From positions 1 through 33,241 of the forward strand of contig JAIQFI010000055.1 of the NCBI GenBank assembly GCA_020073345.1: DNA of 33,241 bases. Direction: 5' to 3'. Source of the stretch: Terriglobia bacterium (GTDB taxonomy: Bacteria > Acidobacteriota > Terriglobia > Bryobacterales > Bryobacteraceae). The notes under the pieces are model-generated. The model saw only the letters and a list, made by a program, of their open reading frames with translations. It had not been told where the DNA came from and ran no database searches. Positions 1-10,523 of this stretch are shown piece by piece; positions within the stretch are counted from its first letter, which is position 1; the number at the start of each line of letters is the position of its first letter. The position numbers and the translations under genes were made by a program.

Positions 1-2316
<2,316 letters not shown>

Positions 2317-2324
<8 letters not shown>

Positions 2325-3021
2325 AGTTTCTGCCTTGCTCCAACGAGGAAGAAGTTAAGTGGCCGCGTTCCAGAGTGAGCGTCCGGTCCGCGCGGCGCGC
2401 GAAATTCAAATTGTGCGTGACGTGCAGGGAGGTCAACTGCCGGGACCGATGCAGATCCTGGAGCAGGTCCATGATCATCTCGCCGGTCCGGAAATCGAGA
2501 TTGCCCGTGGGTTCGTCAGCCAAGAGGACACGGGGATCGCCGACCAGCGCGCGGGCCAGCACGACTCGCTGCTGTTCCCCACCCGATAGCTCACCCGCAC
2601 GATGCTCAGCGCGGTTTCGTAAGCCCACTTCATTCAACCTCGCTAACGCGATTGGTTCCGCTTCTTCTCTGGCCAGACCCCGTATCAGCAGCGGCATCAT
2701 CACGTTCTCCACGGCTGTGAATTCGGCCAGAAGAGACTGAATCTGCCAGACAAAACCCAATTCCCGGTTGCGGAACTTCGCCAGTTCATCCGCCGGAAGC
2801 CGGCATATGTTGTTCTGCCCGAAGTATATCGCACCCTTCGTTGGTGTGTCCAGACCTCCGAGCAAATGTAGTAATGTACTCTTGCCCGCGCCCGACTCGC
2901 CCACTAGCGCCACCTGCTCGCCCTGAGCGACTTCCAGGTTGAGGCCGTCAAATATGACCAGTTCGGACTCGCCGGATCGGTAGACCTTAGACAGGTCGAC
3001 GGCCTGGATTACAGTAGACAC
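2317..3021 (-). CDS. LolD/MacB-type ABC transporter ATP-binding protein
   Basis: The 234-residue ATPase matches the LolD/MacB/FtsE class in length and motifs. Walker A GESGAGKST is at 41-49, the Q-loop glutamine is near 93 (VWQIQSLLAEFTA, close to the LolD form), the signature LSGGEQQR is at 145-152, Walker B VLLADEP is at 165-171 and the switch His is near 203. Such ATPases power a membrane permease that releases lipoproteins or exports small molecules. No permease gene is next to it, so the partner must be elsewhere. It starts at GTG with GGAAG four bases upstream, and its last codons overlap the clpC start. LolD is the best reading by sequence, but without the LolC/E partner the substrate is unknown. 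Confidence 0.88.
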
Positions 3022-3063
3022 CCTGCTTCCATTCTACAGGGTCGAAATTCTGATCCTGCGGTT

Positions 3064-3573
3064 CTAGGTGAAGATTTCGCCAAGAGGAACGTCGACAGAA
3101 GGGTTCTGAGTCCTGAGGACGCCCGTGGTAACTTGCCGAGTTCGCTCTTTGGGAGTGGCCGAGTAGGCCGTCTTAGAGGTGGGGTCCAGTACCCACACGT
3201 AAGGTACGCCCATGGTGAGGTAGTCGTCGATGCGTTGCTGGATGCGCGGCCAGCGGTCCTCGGGCGAGAGGACTTCGATGCAGATGAAGGGCGGTCTGGT
3301 CAAGACCTGCTCGGCCGGCTTAGGTCCCTGGACCACGCAGATATCGGGGACGCGAAAACGAGTCGAGGTTACTTGAACGCGCTGCTCTACCAGCACAGTA
3401 ATCCCCCACTGAGCGCGCCGCGCCACCAGGTAGGCGCTGACCATCGTTTGCAACCAGCTATGATCCGTTTCGCCCACGTTTCTTTCGAGGACCTCCCCGT
3501 CGACGTAGTCGCAGTCAGGGCGGTAACTGGTCCTGAGATACTCCTCCACGGAGATCAACGTCCGGGCGGCCAT
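3064..3573 (-). CDS. Uma2 family (DUF820) PD-(D/E)XK nuclease-fold protein
   Basis: The 169-residue protein has the Uma2 pattern: an N-terminal 'SVEEYLRTSYRPDCDYVDGEVLER', then 'VPDICVV' with a candidate catalytic Asp77, then 'PPFICIEVLSPED' with Glu100, and finally 'YLTMGVPYVWVLDP'. Uma2 proteins adopt a restriction-endonuclease-like fold and are very numerous in cyanobacteria and acidobacteria; their biological role is unsettled. The basic residue normally found after the EVLSP segment seems to be Arg rather than Lys here (RIQQRIDDY). The gene sits 24 bp after the ABC-F gene and 42 bp before the lolD-like gene on the same strand, so it is probably transcribed with them. There is no sign of a partner antitoxin or transposase. 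Confidence 0.87.
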   Translation of the reverse strand: MAARTLISVEEYLRTSYRPDCDYVDGEVLERNVGETDHSWLQTMVSAYLVARRAQWGITVLVEQRVQVTSTRFRVPDICVVQGPKPAEQVLTRPPFICIEVLSPEDRWPRIQQRIDDYLTMGVPYVWVLDPTSKTAYSATPKERTRQVTTGVLRTQNPSVDVPLGEIFT

Positions 3574-3597
3574 GGTTTTACCGTAGCACGGCGGACT

Positions 3598-5217
3598 CTA
3601 CGCCGTGGTTGCTTCCTTCTCAGTTAAAAAGTCCGCGTACGGGCCCTTGAAGTCCTCTATTTCGTGGTTGTCGAAGGACCAGATGCGAGTGGCCACTTCA
3701 TCCACCAGATCGTGGTCGTGCGTGACCAGCAGGACGGTACCGTCGTACTTCTGCAGGGCGATGTTCAGGGCGTTGATCGACTCCAGATCCAAGTGGTTGG
3801 TAGGCTCGTCCAGCATCAGGAAGTTCGGCTTCTGGAGCATCAAGCGGCAGAAAATGATACGCGCTGCTTCTCCGCCCGAAAGAACTTCCGTGCGCTTGGT
3901 GGCGTCGTCTCCGCTGAACAACATCTGCCCAAGCAAGCCACGCAACTCTTGCTGGGATGCCATCTCATTGAACCCGTGCAGCCACTCGATAATCGTGGAA
4001 CCTGGCTGGATGGACTCTTTGTGATCCTGTGAGAAATATCCCACGGAAACTTCATGACCCCAGGTGACCACCCCGCCGTCCACTGGAAATTCGCGATCCG
4101 GCGCATCGACGTAGCCTGTCGCGTTGCGAAGCAATGACTTGAGCATCGTCGTTTTCCCCGCTCCGTTGCGCCCCAGGAGCGCGATCTTTTCGCCACGAGC
4201 GATCGATGCGCTGAAGTTCCGGATCACCTGCAGCCCGTCGTAGGACTTTGACAGTCCCTTAATTTCCAGAGGATGCCGCCCCGAAGGACGGGCGTTCTCA
4301 AACTTAATAAAGGGACGTTGGATGTTCGACCGCGCCAGCTCGGCGGTCTGCAGCCGTTCGACTTCCTTCTTGCGTGAGGTGGTCTGCGCGGATCTGGTTC
4401 CGGCCGAGAACCTTTGGATGAACTCGTTCAACTGGGCGATCTTCTTTTCGCGCTGGGCGTTGCCGGCTTCGATGCGCGAGCGGATCTGCGTCTTCTGCAG
4501 CACCATCTCGTCATAGCCGCCGGTATAGGTGATGATGCTTTCGTAGTCGATGTCGGCGGTGTGCGTACAGACTTCGTTCAGGAAATGACGATCGTGAGAA
4601 ATGACCAGCAGGCAACCGTTGTAGGCCAGCAGGTATCGTTGGAGCCAATGGACCGACTCGAGATCCAGGTTGTTGGTGGGCTCGTCCAGGAGCAGCACTT
4701 CCGCGTTGCCGAAGAGAGCCTGCGCCAGGAGCACGCGCATTTTCTGGCCGCTTTGCAGCTCCGACATCTTGCGCTCATGCAGCGGCTCGGGAATGTCCAG
4801 GCCCTGGAGTAAGGTGGCAGCATCGGCTTCCGCCGTGTAGCCACCTTGATCGCCAACGATTCCCTCCAGCTCGCCCAGCCGCATCCCGTCCTCATCAGTC
4901 AGGTCGGGCTTCGCGTAGAATATTTCCCGCTCCTGCAAAGCGTCCCACAGAGGCGCGTTCCCCATGATCACCGTGTCCAGAACGCGGTAGGCGTCGAAGG
5001 CGAACTGATCCTGGCGCAAAAGCCCGATCTTCTTCGGCCGGGTTACGGAACCCTTTGAGGGTTCTATTTCACCGGTCAGGATTTTCATGAAGGTCGATTT
5101 GCCCGAGCCGTTGGGGCCGGTGATGGCATATCGCCGTCCCTGCTGGAACGTGGTGGTTACGTCTTCAAACAGAATGCGGGCGCCGAAGCGCATGGTGAGG
5201 TCGTTTACAGAGATCAA
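3598..5217 (-). CDS. ABC-F family ATPase, YbiT-like
   Basis: This soluble protein of 539 residues has two ABC domains and no membrane segment, as in the ABC-F translation factors. NBD1 has Walker A GPNGSGKST at 34-42, a degenerate signature LQSGQ near 154-158 and Walker B LLLDEP at about 175-180. NBD2 has Walker A GRNGAGKTT at 349-357, signature LSGGE at 446-450 and LMLDEP at 467-472. A charged linker at about 240-300 fits the P-site tRNA interaction motif. Length and the 'LRQDQFAF..VLDTVIMG' segment resemble E. coli YbiT, so a ribosome-associated role is more likely than antibiotic resistance, although that cannot be excluded. The start is TTG; an in-frame stop lies five codons upstream and the conserved N-terminus begins here. 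A 99 bp leader separates it from leuS. Confidence 0.9.
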   Translation of the reverse strand: MISVNDLTMRFGARILFEDVTTTFQQGRRYAITGPNGSGKSTFMKILTGEIEPSKGSVTRPKKIGLLRQDQFAFDAYRVLDTVIMGNAPLWDALQEREIFYAKPDLTDEDGMRLGELEGIVGDQGGYTAEADAATLLQGLDIPEPLHERKMSELQSGQKMRVLLAQALFGNAEVLLLDEPTNNLDLESVHWLQRYLLAYNGCLLVISHDRHFLNEVCTHTADIDYESIITYTGGYDEMVLQKTQIRSRIEAGNAQREKKIAQLNEFIQRFSAGTRSAQTTSRKKEVERLQTAELARSNIQRPFIKFENARPSGRHPLEIKGLSKSYDGLQVIRNFSASIARGEKIALLGRNGAGKTTMLKSLLRNATGYVDAPDREFPVDGGVVTWGHEVSVGYFSQDHKESIQPGSTIIEWLHGFNEMASQQELRGLLGQMLFSGDDATKRTEVLSGGEAARIIFCRLMLQKPNFLMLDEPTNHLDLESINALNIALQKYDGTVLLVTHDHDLVDEVATRIWSFDNHEIEDFKGPYADFLTEKEATTA

Positions 5218-5244
5218 GATAGAAGCTGATTACCTAGGGATTTG

Positions 5245-5286
5245 CGGATCAAGCGAACTTAGGATCCGGCTTGTAATCCCATTATA
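5245..5286 (-). promoter_or_regulatory. Candidate promoter -10 and leader hairpin for the ABC-F gene
   Basis: Reading the minus strand, a perfect TATAAT lies at 5286-5281, 63 bases before the TTG start. No good -35 is visible 17 bases upstream. The transcript would then contain an inverted repeat, CGGATC and GATCCG (5245-5250 and 5263-5268), with a 12-base loop. A 12-codon frame starting at TTG (5254) ends in TGA, which overlaps the ABC-F TTG start as TTGA. This could allow separate or attenuated expression of the ABC-F gene; it is a prediction only. Confidence 0.35.
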
Positions 5287-5316
5287 CAACGCCACGCTCC
5301 GGACGGCCTTGAATCC

Positions 5317-7785
5317 TTACTTGACGACGATATTCACCAGCTTGTCCGGCACCACGATCACCTTTACCACCTGCTTCCCTTCGAGAAAGGGCTGGACTTT
5401 GGGATCCGCCAGTGCGAGCTTCTTCAGCTCGTCTTCGGATGTGCCGAACGCAACCGACAAGCGCCCGCGCACTTTGCCGTTGACTTGCAGCACGACGTCG
5501 GCGGCATCTTCCTTGGCGAGCTGTTCGTCATAAGCCGGCCAGGGCTGCCGGAATACCGGACCTTTCCGGCCGAGCTGCTCCCATAGTTCCTCGGCGAGAT
5601 ACGGCGCAAACGGACCTAACAGCAGAGAGAGCGATGGCAAGATCTGATCGAGCGCGGCGGCCGACAACCCAGCTTCTTCGTCATACAGGGTATTGATCAG
5701 CTCCATCAGTGCGGCGATCGACGTGTTGAAGTGCCAGCGATTGTCGAAATCCTCGGTGACCTTGCGGATGGTCTGGTGGAGCTTGCGCAACGCGCGTCGG
5801 TCGGCGGCAGGATCCCCTTCGGGACGCCGGCCCACATTGCGAACCACGAAGCGAAACACGCGGCCCAGGAAGCGGTACGATCCTTCCGCGCCCGCATCGG
5901 TCCAGTCCATGTCCTTTTCAGGAGGCGCGGCGAACAGCTCAAACACGCGGCCTGTGTCCGCGCCGAAACGCTCGATCATTTCATCGGCACTAACGACATT
6001 CCCTTTGTTCTTGGACATCTTCGCGCCGTCCTTGATCACCATGCCCTGGGTGAACAGGCGCGCCGCGGGCTCGTCGTTCTGGATCACGCCGATGTCGCGC
6101 ATCACTTTGGTGAAGAACCTGGAATAAATCAGGTGAAGAATCGCGTGCTCCACGCCGCCGATGTACTGATCGATCGGAAACCAATACGCGATCTTCTTGG
6201 AATCGAACGGAGCCTGCGAATTCTTCGGATCGCAGTAGCGGTAGAAATACCAGGACGAATCGACGAACGTGTCCATGGTGTCGGACTCGCGCCGGGCGTC
6301 ACCCCCGCACTTGGGACACTTCACGTTCACGAACGAGGCCACATCGGCGAGCGGCGAGCGTCCCTTGCCGGTGAGCTTTACGTCCACCGGCAGGATCACC
6401 GGCAGATCTGTTTCAGGCACAGGAACCACGCCGTCCTTGGGGCAATGAATCACCGGGATCGGAGTGCCCCAGTATCGCTGGCGCGAAATACCCCAGTCCT
6501 TGATGCGATAGGTGACGGCGGCCTTGCCGAACCCTTCACGCTCCGCTTTCTGATTCATGCGCGCACGCGCTTCGCCGCTCGGCAGGCCCGAAAACTCGCC
6601 GGATCGCTGAACAAGGCCGTCCTCAGTGAACGCTATTTTCGGATGCTCATCGAGCAGACCACCCACCGGGCTGATCACCGGGCGAATCGGAATGCCGTAC
6701 GTCGTACAGAACTCGAAGTCGCGCTCGTCGTGCGCCGGGACCGCCATGATCGCGCCCGTGCCATAGCCCATCAGCACGAAGTTACCGATCCAGATGGGAA
6801 CCTTTTCGCCGCTGTACGGATTCACGGCGTAGTGCCCGGTGAAGTGGCCGTCCTTATCGATATCGCCCGGACCCTTGGATGCCCGGCTGTCGATCATCTG
6901 CTTGGCGCGAGCGCGTCCAGTCTCATCGAGCAAGGAAGCAGCCAGGGGATGCTCCGGCGCCAGGATCACGCAAGTCGCACCATAGATGGTGTCGACGCGC
7001 GTGGTGAACACACGAATGGGCTCGCCGGTCTTCTCCAGCTTGAAATCGATCTCGGAGCCTTCCGACCGCCCGATCCAGTTGCGCTGCATCGAAAGCACGC
7101 GATCCGGCCAGTGGCCTTCAAGTTTTTCGTTGATGGCGCGCAACAATTCATCAGCGTACGCCGTGATCTTCAGAAACCACTGCTCCAGCGACCGCTGCTC
7201 GACTTGAGTCGTTTCGTGCCGCCAGCAGCAGCCGTCAACCACCTGCTCATTCGCGAGCACGGTGCCGCATTCCGGGCACCAGTTCACCAGAGCGTTCTTG
7301 CGATAGGCCAGGCCGCGCTCCAGCATCTTTAGGAAGAACCACTGATTCCAGCGATAATACTCGGGCTCGCACGTGGTGATTTCCAGATCCCAGTCGTAGC
7401 TGAAGCCCATGCGGCGATGCTGCCGCTTCATCTCGGCGATGTTGGCGAGCGTCCATTCGTGAGGATGCCGATTGTTCTTAATTGCCGCATTCTCCGCTGG
7501 TAATCCAAATGCATCCCAGCCCATCGGGTGGAGGACGTTATAGCCCTTCATCCACATGTAGCGAGCCAGCGCATCGCCGATGGCGTAATTGCGCAGATGC
7601 CCGATGTGCAGGCTGCCGCTCGGGTAGGGCAACATTTCGAGCACGTAGTATTTCGGCCGCGTGGAATCGGCGGCGGCTTTGTACAGGTTCGAGTCGTTAT
7701 TCCAGCGCTCGTGCCACTTCAGCTCGATCTGGTTGTGGTCGTAGCGCGTTGGGTCCCGCTGGATGTCGGGCGCGATTTCTTCCAT
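5317..7785 (-). CDS. leuS: Leucyl-tRNA synthetase
   Basis: This cytoplasmic class I aminoacyl-tRNA synthetase charges tRNA-Leu. At 822 residues it has the normal bacterial length. The signature PYPSGSLHIGHLRN contains HIGH at 60-63 and the KMSKS loop appears as KMSKN at 589-593. Zinc-ribbon cysteines are seen in 'CPECG' and 'CPKCGG', the CP1 editing insertion lies between about 225 and 420, and the C-terminal end 'VQPFLEGKQVVKVIVVPDKLVNIVVK' is typical. The ATG start gives the standard N-terminus 'RYDHNQIELKWHERW'. The first 67 bp overlap the 3' end of nfo in another frame, and no clear Shine-Dalgarno lies before the ATG, which suggests coupling to nfo translation. Confidence 0.97.
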   Translation of the reverse strand: MEEIAPDIQRDPTRYDHNQIELKWHERWNNDSNLYKAAADSTRPKYYVLEMLPYPSGSLHIGHLRNYAIGDALARYMWMKGYNVLHPMGWDAFGLPAENAAIKNNRHPHEWTLANIAEMKRQHRRMGFSYDWDLEITTCEPEYYRWNQWFFLKMLERGLAYRKNALVNWCPECGTVLANEQVVDGCCWRHETTQVEQRSLEQWFLKITAYADELLRAINEKLEGHWPDRVLSMQRNWIGRSEGSEIDFKLEKTGEPIRVFTTRVDTIYGATCVILAPEHPLAASLLDETGRARAKQMIDSRASKGPGDIDKDGHFTGHYAVNPYSGEKVPIWIGNFVLMGYGTGAIMAVPAHDERDFEFCTTYGIPIRPVISPVGGLLDEHPKIAFTEDGLVQRSGEFSGLPSGEARARMNQKAEREGFGKAAVTYRIKDWGISRQRYWGTPIPVIHCPKDGVVPVPETDLPVILPVDVKLTGKGRSPLADVASFVNVKCPKCGGDARRESDTMDTFVDSSWYFYRYCDPKNSQAPFDSKKIAYWFPIDQYIGGVEHAILHLIYSRFFTKVMRDIGVIQNDEPAARLFTQGMVIKDGAKMSKNKGNVVSADEMIERFGADTGRVFELFAAPPEKDMDWTDAGAEGSYRFLGRVFRFVVRNVGRRPEGDPAADRRALRKLHQTIRKVTEDFDNRWHFNTSIAALMELINTLYDEEAGLSAAALDQILPSLSLLLGPFAPYLAEELWEQLGRKGPVFRQPWPAYDEQLAKEDAADVVLQVNGKVRGRLSVAFGTSEDELKKLALADPKVQPFLEGKQVVKVIVVPDKLVNIVVK

Positions 7786-8621
7786 AGTGTTCTAAGCGTG
7801 TCGAGATCTTTCTTGTCCCAGCCGTCGTCCATCGGTGTTTCCAGAATAAAAGCCTTGGAACGTAGTCGCGGATGATGCAGGATGCGGCGAAACCCGTCTA
7901 ATCCAATATACCCGTTGCCGATATTCTGATGCCGGTCGAGGTGCGATCCCAGCGCGCCCTTGGAATCGTTGGCGTGAATCACGCGCACATTATCGAGGCC
8001 CAGCAGGCGATCCGCTTCAGCAACTAGGTGGCGCAGCCCGGCGGCATTGGCGATATCGAACCCGGATGCCAGCAGGTGGCAGGTATCCAGGCAAAATCCG
8101 ATGGGCACGTCGGTCATCTTGGGCGCGAATTCACGCATCACGTGCAGCTCCTCGAGGCGGCCGCCGAGCTGCGCGCCCGCGCCCACGGTGTTCTCGATCA
8201 GCAGCATCAGGCTCCCGAGCTTGATCCCGCGGGCGGCCTCTCCGACGCCTTCGAGAAAATGCAGGATCCCTTGCTCGACGGTGTGGCCCTTGTAATTCCC
8301 GGGATGCGCGATCAGATACTCGGCGCCGATGGCCACGGCGCGCTCCAGCTCGCCTCGAAACGCCTCGATCGAGAGCTTCCGGATTTTTTCGTGCGCCGAA
8401 GCGAGATTGATCAGGTAGTTGTCGTGAATCGCCAGCGGATACAGGTCATGTTTCTCGCGGGCCTGATTGAGCAGGCGGATGGCGGGCAAGCTCGGCGCCG
8501 ATGCCTTCCACTGGCGCGGGCTCGACGAGAAAATCTGGAAGGTGTTCGCGCCCAGCTCGGCCGCTTTGAGCGCGGATCGTTCCAATGAGCCCGCGATCGA
8601 GGTGTGTAACCCTATCCGCAC
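7719..8621 (-). CDS. nfo: Endonuclease IV (AP endonuclease)
   Basis: This zinc-dependent apurinic/apyrimidinic endonuclease acts in base-excision repair. The TIM-barrel protein shows the whole metal-ligand set of the family: His66 (HDNY), His106 (HPGNY), Glu143 (ENT), Asp179 and His182 (DTCH), His216 (HAND), Asp229 and His231 (DRH) and Glu261 (ETP). At 300 residues it is about 15-20 longer than usual. The extra C-terminus, rich in Ser, Thr and Arg, is encoded where the frame runs into leuS, so it may be a non-functional tail. The start is GTG with GGGAG four bases upstream. A divergent gene begins only 43 bp away. Confidence 0.95.
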   Translation of the reverse strand: MRIGLHTSIAGSLERSALKAAELGANTFQIFSSSPRQWKASAPSLPAIRLLNQAREKHDLYPLAIHDNYLINLASAHEKIRKLSIEAFRGELERAVAIGAEYLIAHPGNYKGHTVEQGILHFLEGVGEAARGIKLGSLMLLIENTVGAGAQLGGRLEELHVMREFAPKMTDVPIGFCLDTCHLLASGFDIANAAGLRHLVAEADRLLGLDNVRVIHANDSKGALGSHLDRHQNIGNGYIGLDGFRRILHHPRLRSKAFILETPMDDGWDKKDLDTLRTLWKKSRPTSSGTQRATTTTRSS

Positions 8622-8664
8622 GAGTCTCCCATATGCAATTCATCCATAATAAAGGCAGAGCGGT

Positions 8665-9441
8665 ATGCTGCTCCGTTTTGCCATTCTGATTGCCTTGGCT
8701 GTGGCTGCCTTCGGCGCCACCGGCCGCCTCTATCTCAAGGACGGCGATTACCAGCTGGTTCGCGAATATCAAGTCCTCGCCGATCGCGTCCGTTACTTCA
8801 GCACGGAGCGCGGCGATTGGGAAGAAATCCCGCTGGAGCTGGTGGATCTGGACCGCACCAAGAAGGACGCGGCCGAGCGCCAGGCAGCGGTCGAAGCCGA
8901 AGCCAAGGAGCAGGACGTCGAGGATAAAGCGATTCGCGCCGAGCGTCAGGAAGCCGCTCGCGTACCGGTCGAGCCCGGGGTTTACTACGCCGATGGGCAG
9001 AAGATCCAGGCGCTACAACTCGCCGAAGTCGCAGTCAATTCCAACAAAGGCCGAATCGTTCTGAAGGTTCTGTCGCCGATCCCGATCGTGCCCGGCAAGA
9101 GCACCGTGGAAATCAAGGGAGAAACGGCGGCTTACCGTGCCTCCGGAAACAAACCTGAGTTCTACTTCCGGTTGTCGGACGATGAGCGGTTCGGAATCAT
9201 CAAGCTCGCGAAGAAGAAGAATGCGCGTTTGCTTGAAACCATCAGCATCCTGCCGGTGACGAACGAAGTTCTCGAAGATCTGAAGCTGGTGGCGACGTTC
9301 AAGAAGCAGGTGGCCGAAAGAACCTATAAGATCTGGCCGGAGCAGCCGCTGGAGCCTGGTGAATACGCCCTCGTGCAATATAGCGACGGCGCGCTCAACT
9401 GGCAGGTATGGGACTTCGGGGTCGGGTCGCCGGCCAAGTAA
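8665..9441 (+). CDS. Exported protein of unknown function
   Basis: I do not recognise a named family. The 258-residue product starts with a short signal peptide, 'MLLRFAILIALAVAAFGA', so it is probably exported. An N-terminal strand-rich part, 'LYLKDGDYQLVREYQVLADRVRYFS', ends in 'WEEIPLELVDLD'. A charged, probably helical linker rich in Glu, Ala and Lys follows (about 70-100), then a beta-rich C-terminal half starting 'VEPGVYYADGQKI' and ending 'LEPGEYALVQYSDGALNWQVWDFGVG'. That C-terminal wording is seen in acidobacterial hypothetical proteins, but no activity can be inferred. AAAGG lies nine bases before the ATG and CATAAT at 8645-8650 could be the -10. Its TAA directly abuts the stop of the convergent glycosyltransferase. 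Confidence 0.8.
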   Translation: MLLRFAILIALAVAAFGATGRLYLKDGDYQLVREYQVLADRVRYFSTERGDWEEIPLELVDLDRTKKDAAERQAAVEAEAKEQDVEDKAIRAERQEAARVPVEPGVYYADGQKIQALQLAEVAVNSNKGRIVLKVLSPIPIVPGKSTVEIKGETAAYRASGNKPEFYFRLSDDERFGIIKLAKKKNARLLETISILPVTNEVLEDLKLVATFKKQVAERTYKIWPEQPLEPGEYALVQYSDGALNWQVWDFGVGSPAK

Positions 9442-10521
9442 TCACCCTGCAATTTCCCGGAAGAATTCGAGCGATTCCTTCGCGCAGCGTTCCCAGCGAT
9501 AGCGTTCGGCCTGCGCCCGACCCAATTTCGCGAGAAGCGCCCGCTCCTCGGGAGATTCCAGCAACCGGGTCAACTGAGCCGCCATTCCAGAGGGACTGCG
9601 TGGATCGACGAACGCCGCGGCGTCGCCGGTGATTTCCGGCAGGCACGAGATCCGCGAAGTGAGCACCGGGACGTTGGCGGCCATGGCCTGGACCACCGGG
9701 AATCCAAATCCTTCGTAAAGGGAGGGATAGATGAATAGCGACGCGCCTGCCACCAGCCCCGGCATGTCCGCTTCCGGAACGTAGCCTAAATAGTCAGCTT
9801 CCTGACGAACGCGCGCCACGGTGCCAGAGGAATTCCAGCCTTCGGGTCCGGCGATCACCAGATCGAAATGCTCGCGGACGTCGGGTTTCATCGACTTCCA
9901 GGCGTCGAGTAGCGTGTTCAGATTCTTGCGAGGCTCGACTGTCCCCACGAACAGGACATAAGGTTTAGCCGGCGGCCGGGGCCGGGCATCGAAATACTCT
10001 TCGGCGACGCCGGAATGGATGGTGCGAATTCGCTTGGGGTCGATCCCCAGCATGCGAATCGCATCTTGACGTGTGTTCTCGGAGACCGCGATCAACCCGT
10101 CTGCGCGTTTGAGAATGCGTTCCGCGAAATTCTCGTCGGCGCGCAACGTCGATTGCCGGTGAACCTCCGGCATGATCCAGGACGTAAGGTCATGGATGGT
10201 CGCGGTTAGACGCGAACGACTTGGCGCCTGACGGACCAAATTACCCGCATGAAAAACGTCGGTTCCGCGCAGCAGCAGGTCCAAAACAGGAGGACCGAAA
10301 ACGTTCGCGGCATGCAGTACACCGAGGCGAAGAATAGTCGGCGCGAGTGGCAGCACCGAATGTTCGTGGTCCAAGTGGGACCAGTCACCTAGCAGAGGAA
10401 ATGCCCGGATTTCGTCGCTTGCGGCCGCCTGCCGGCGAAGACTGCGCAGCCAGTGATAGATGTAGCTCTTGACGCCCGCACTGCGGACCAGAGCCGATGT
10501 CGCATCGATGGTTATCCTCAC
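9442..10521 (-). CDS. GT4-type glycosyltransferase (GT-B fold)
   Basis: This 359-residue enzyme probably transfers a sugar from a nucleotide donor in surface polysaccharide synthesis. The C-terminal Rossmann domain has the typical 'PYVLFVGTVEPRKNLNTLLDAW' at about 187-208, 'LVIAGPEGW' and 'YPSLYEGFGFPVVQAMA' at 265-281. The family EX7E motif is altered: Glu270 is present but the second Glu is Gln278. The N-terminal half has the Wba/Pim-like 'HAGNLVRQ' and 'ATIHDLTSWIMPE' segments. It starts at GTG two bases after the stop of the ArnT-like gene, so it is the last gene of a three-gene operon. Acceptor and sugar are unknown. Confidence 0.88.
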   Translation of the reverse strand: MRITIDATSALVRSAGVKSYIYHWLRSLRRQAAASDEIRAFPLLGDWSHLDHEHSVLPLAPTILRLGVLHAANVFGPPVLDLLLRGTDVFHAGNLVRQAPSRSRLTATIHDLTSWIMPEVHRQSTLRADENFAERILKRADGLIAVSENTRQDAIRMLGIDPKRIRTIHSGVAEEYFDARPRPPAKPYVLFVGTVEPRKNLNTLLDAWKSMKPDVREHFDLVIAGPEGWNSSGTVARVRQEADYLGYVPEADMPGLVAGASLFIYPSLYEGFGFPVVQAMAANVPVLTSRISCLPEITGDAAAFVDPRSPSGMAAQLTRLLESPEERALLAKLGRAQAERYRWERCAKESLEFFREIAG

Positions 10522-10523
10522 GG

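Noticed and set aside
5731-7332. 533-codon open frame on the plus strand opposite leuS
   Set aside because: It lies wholly inside leuS on the other strand. Its Arg/His/Ala/Leu-rich translation matches no family and is what GC-rich antisense frames produce.
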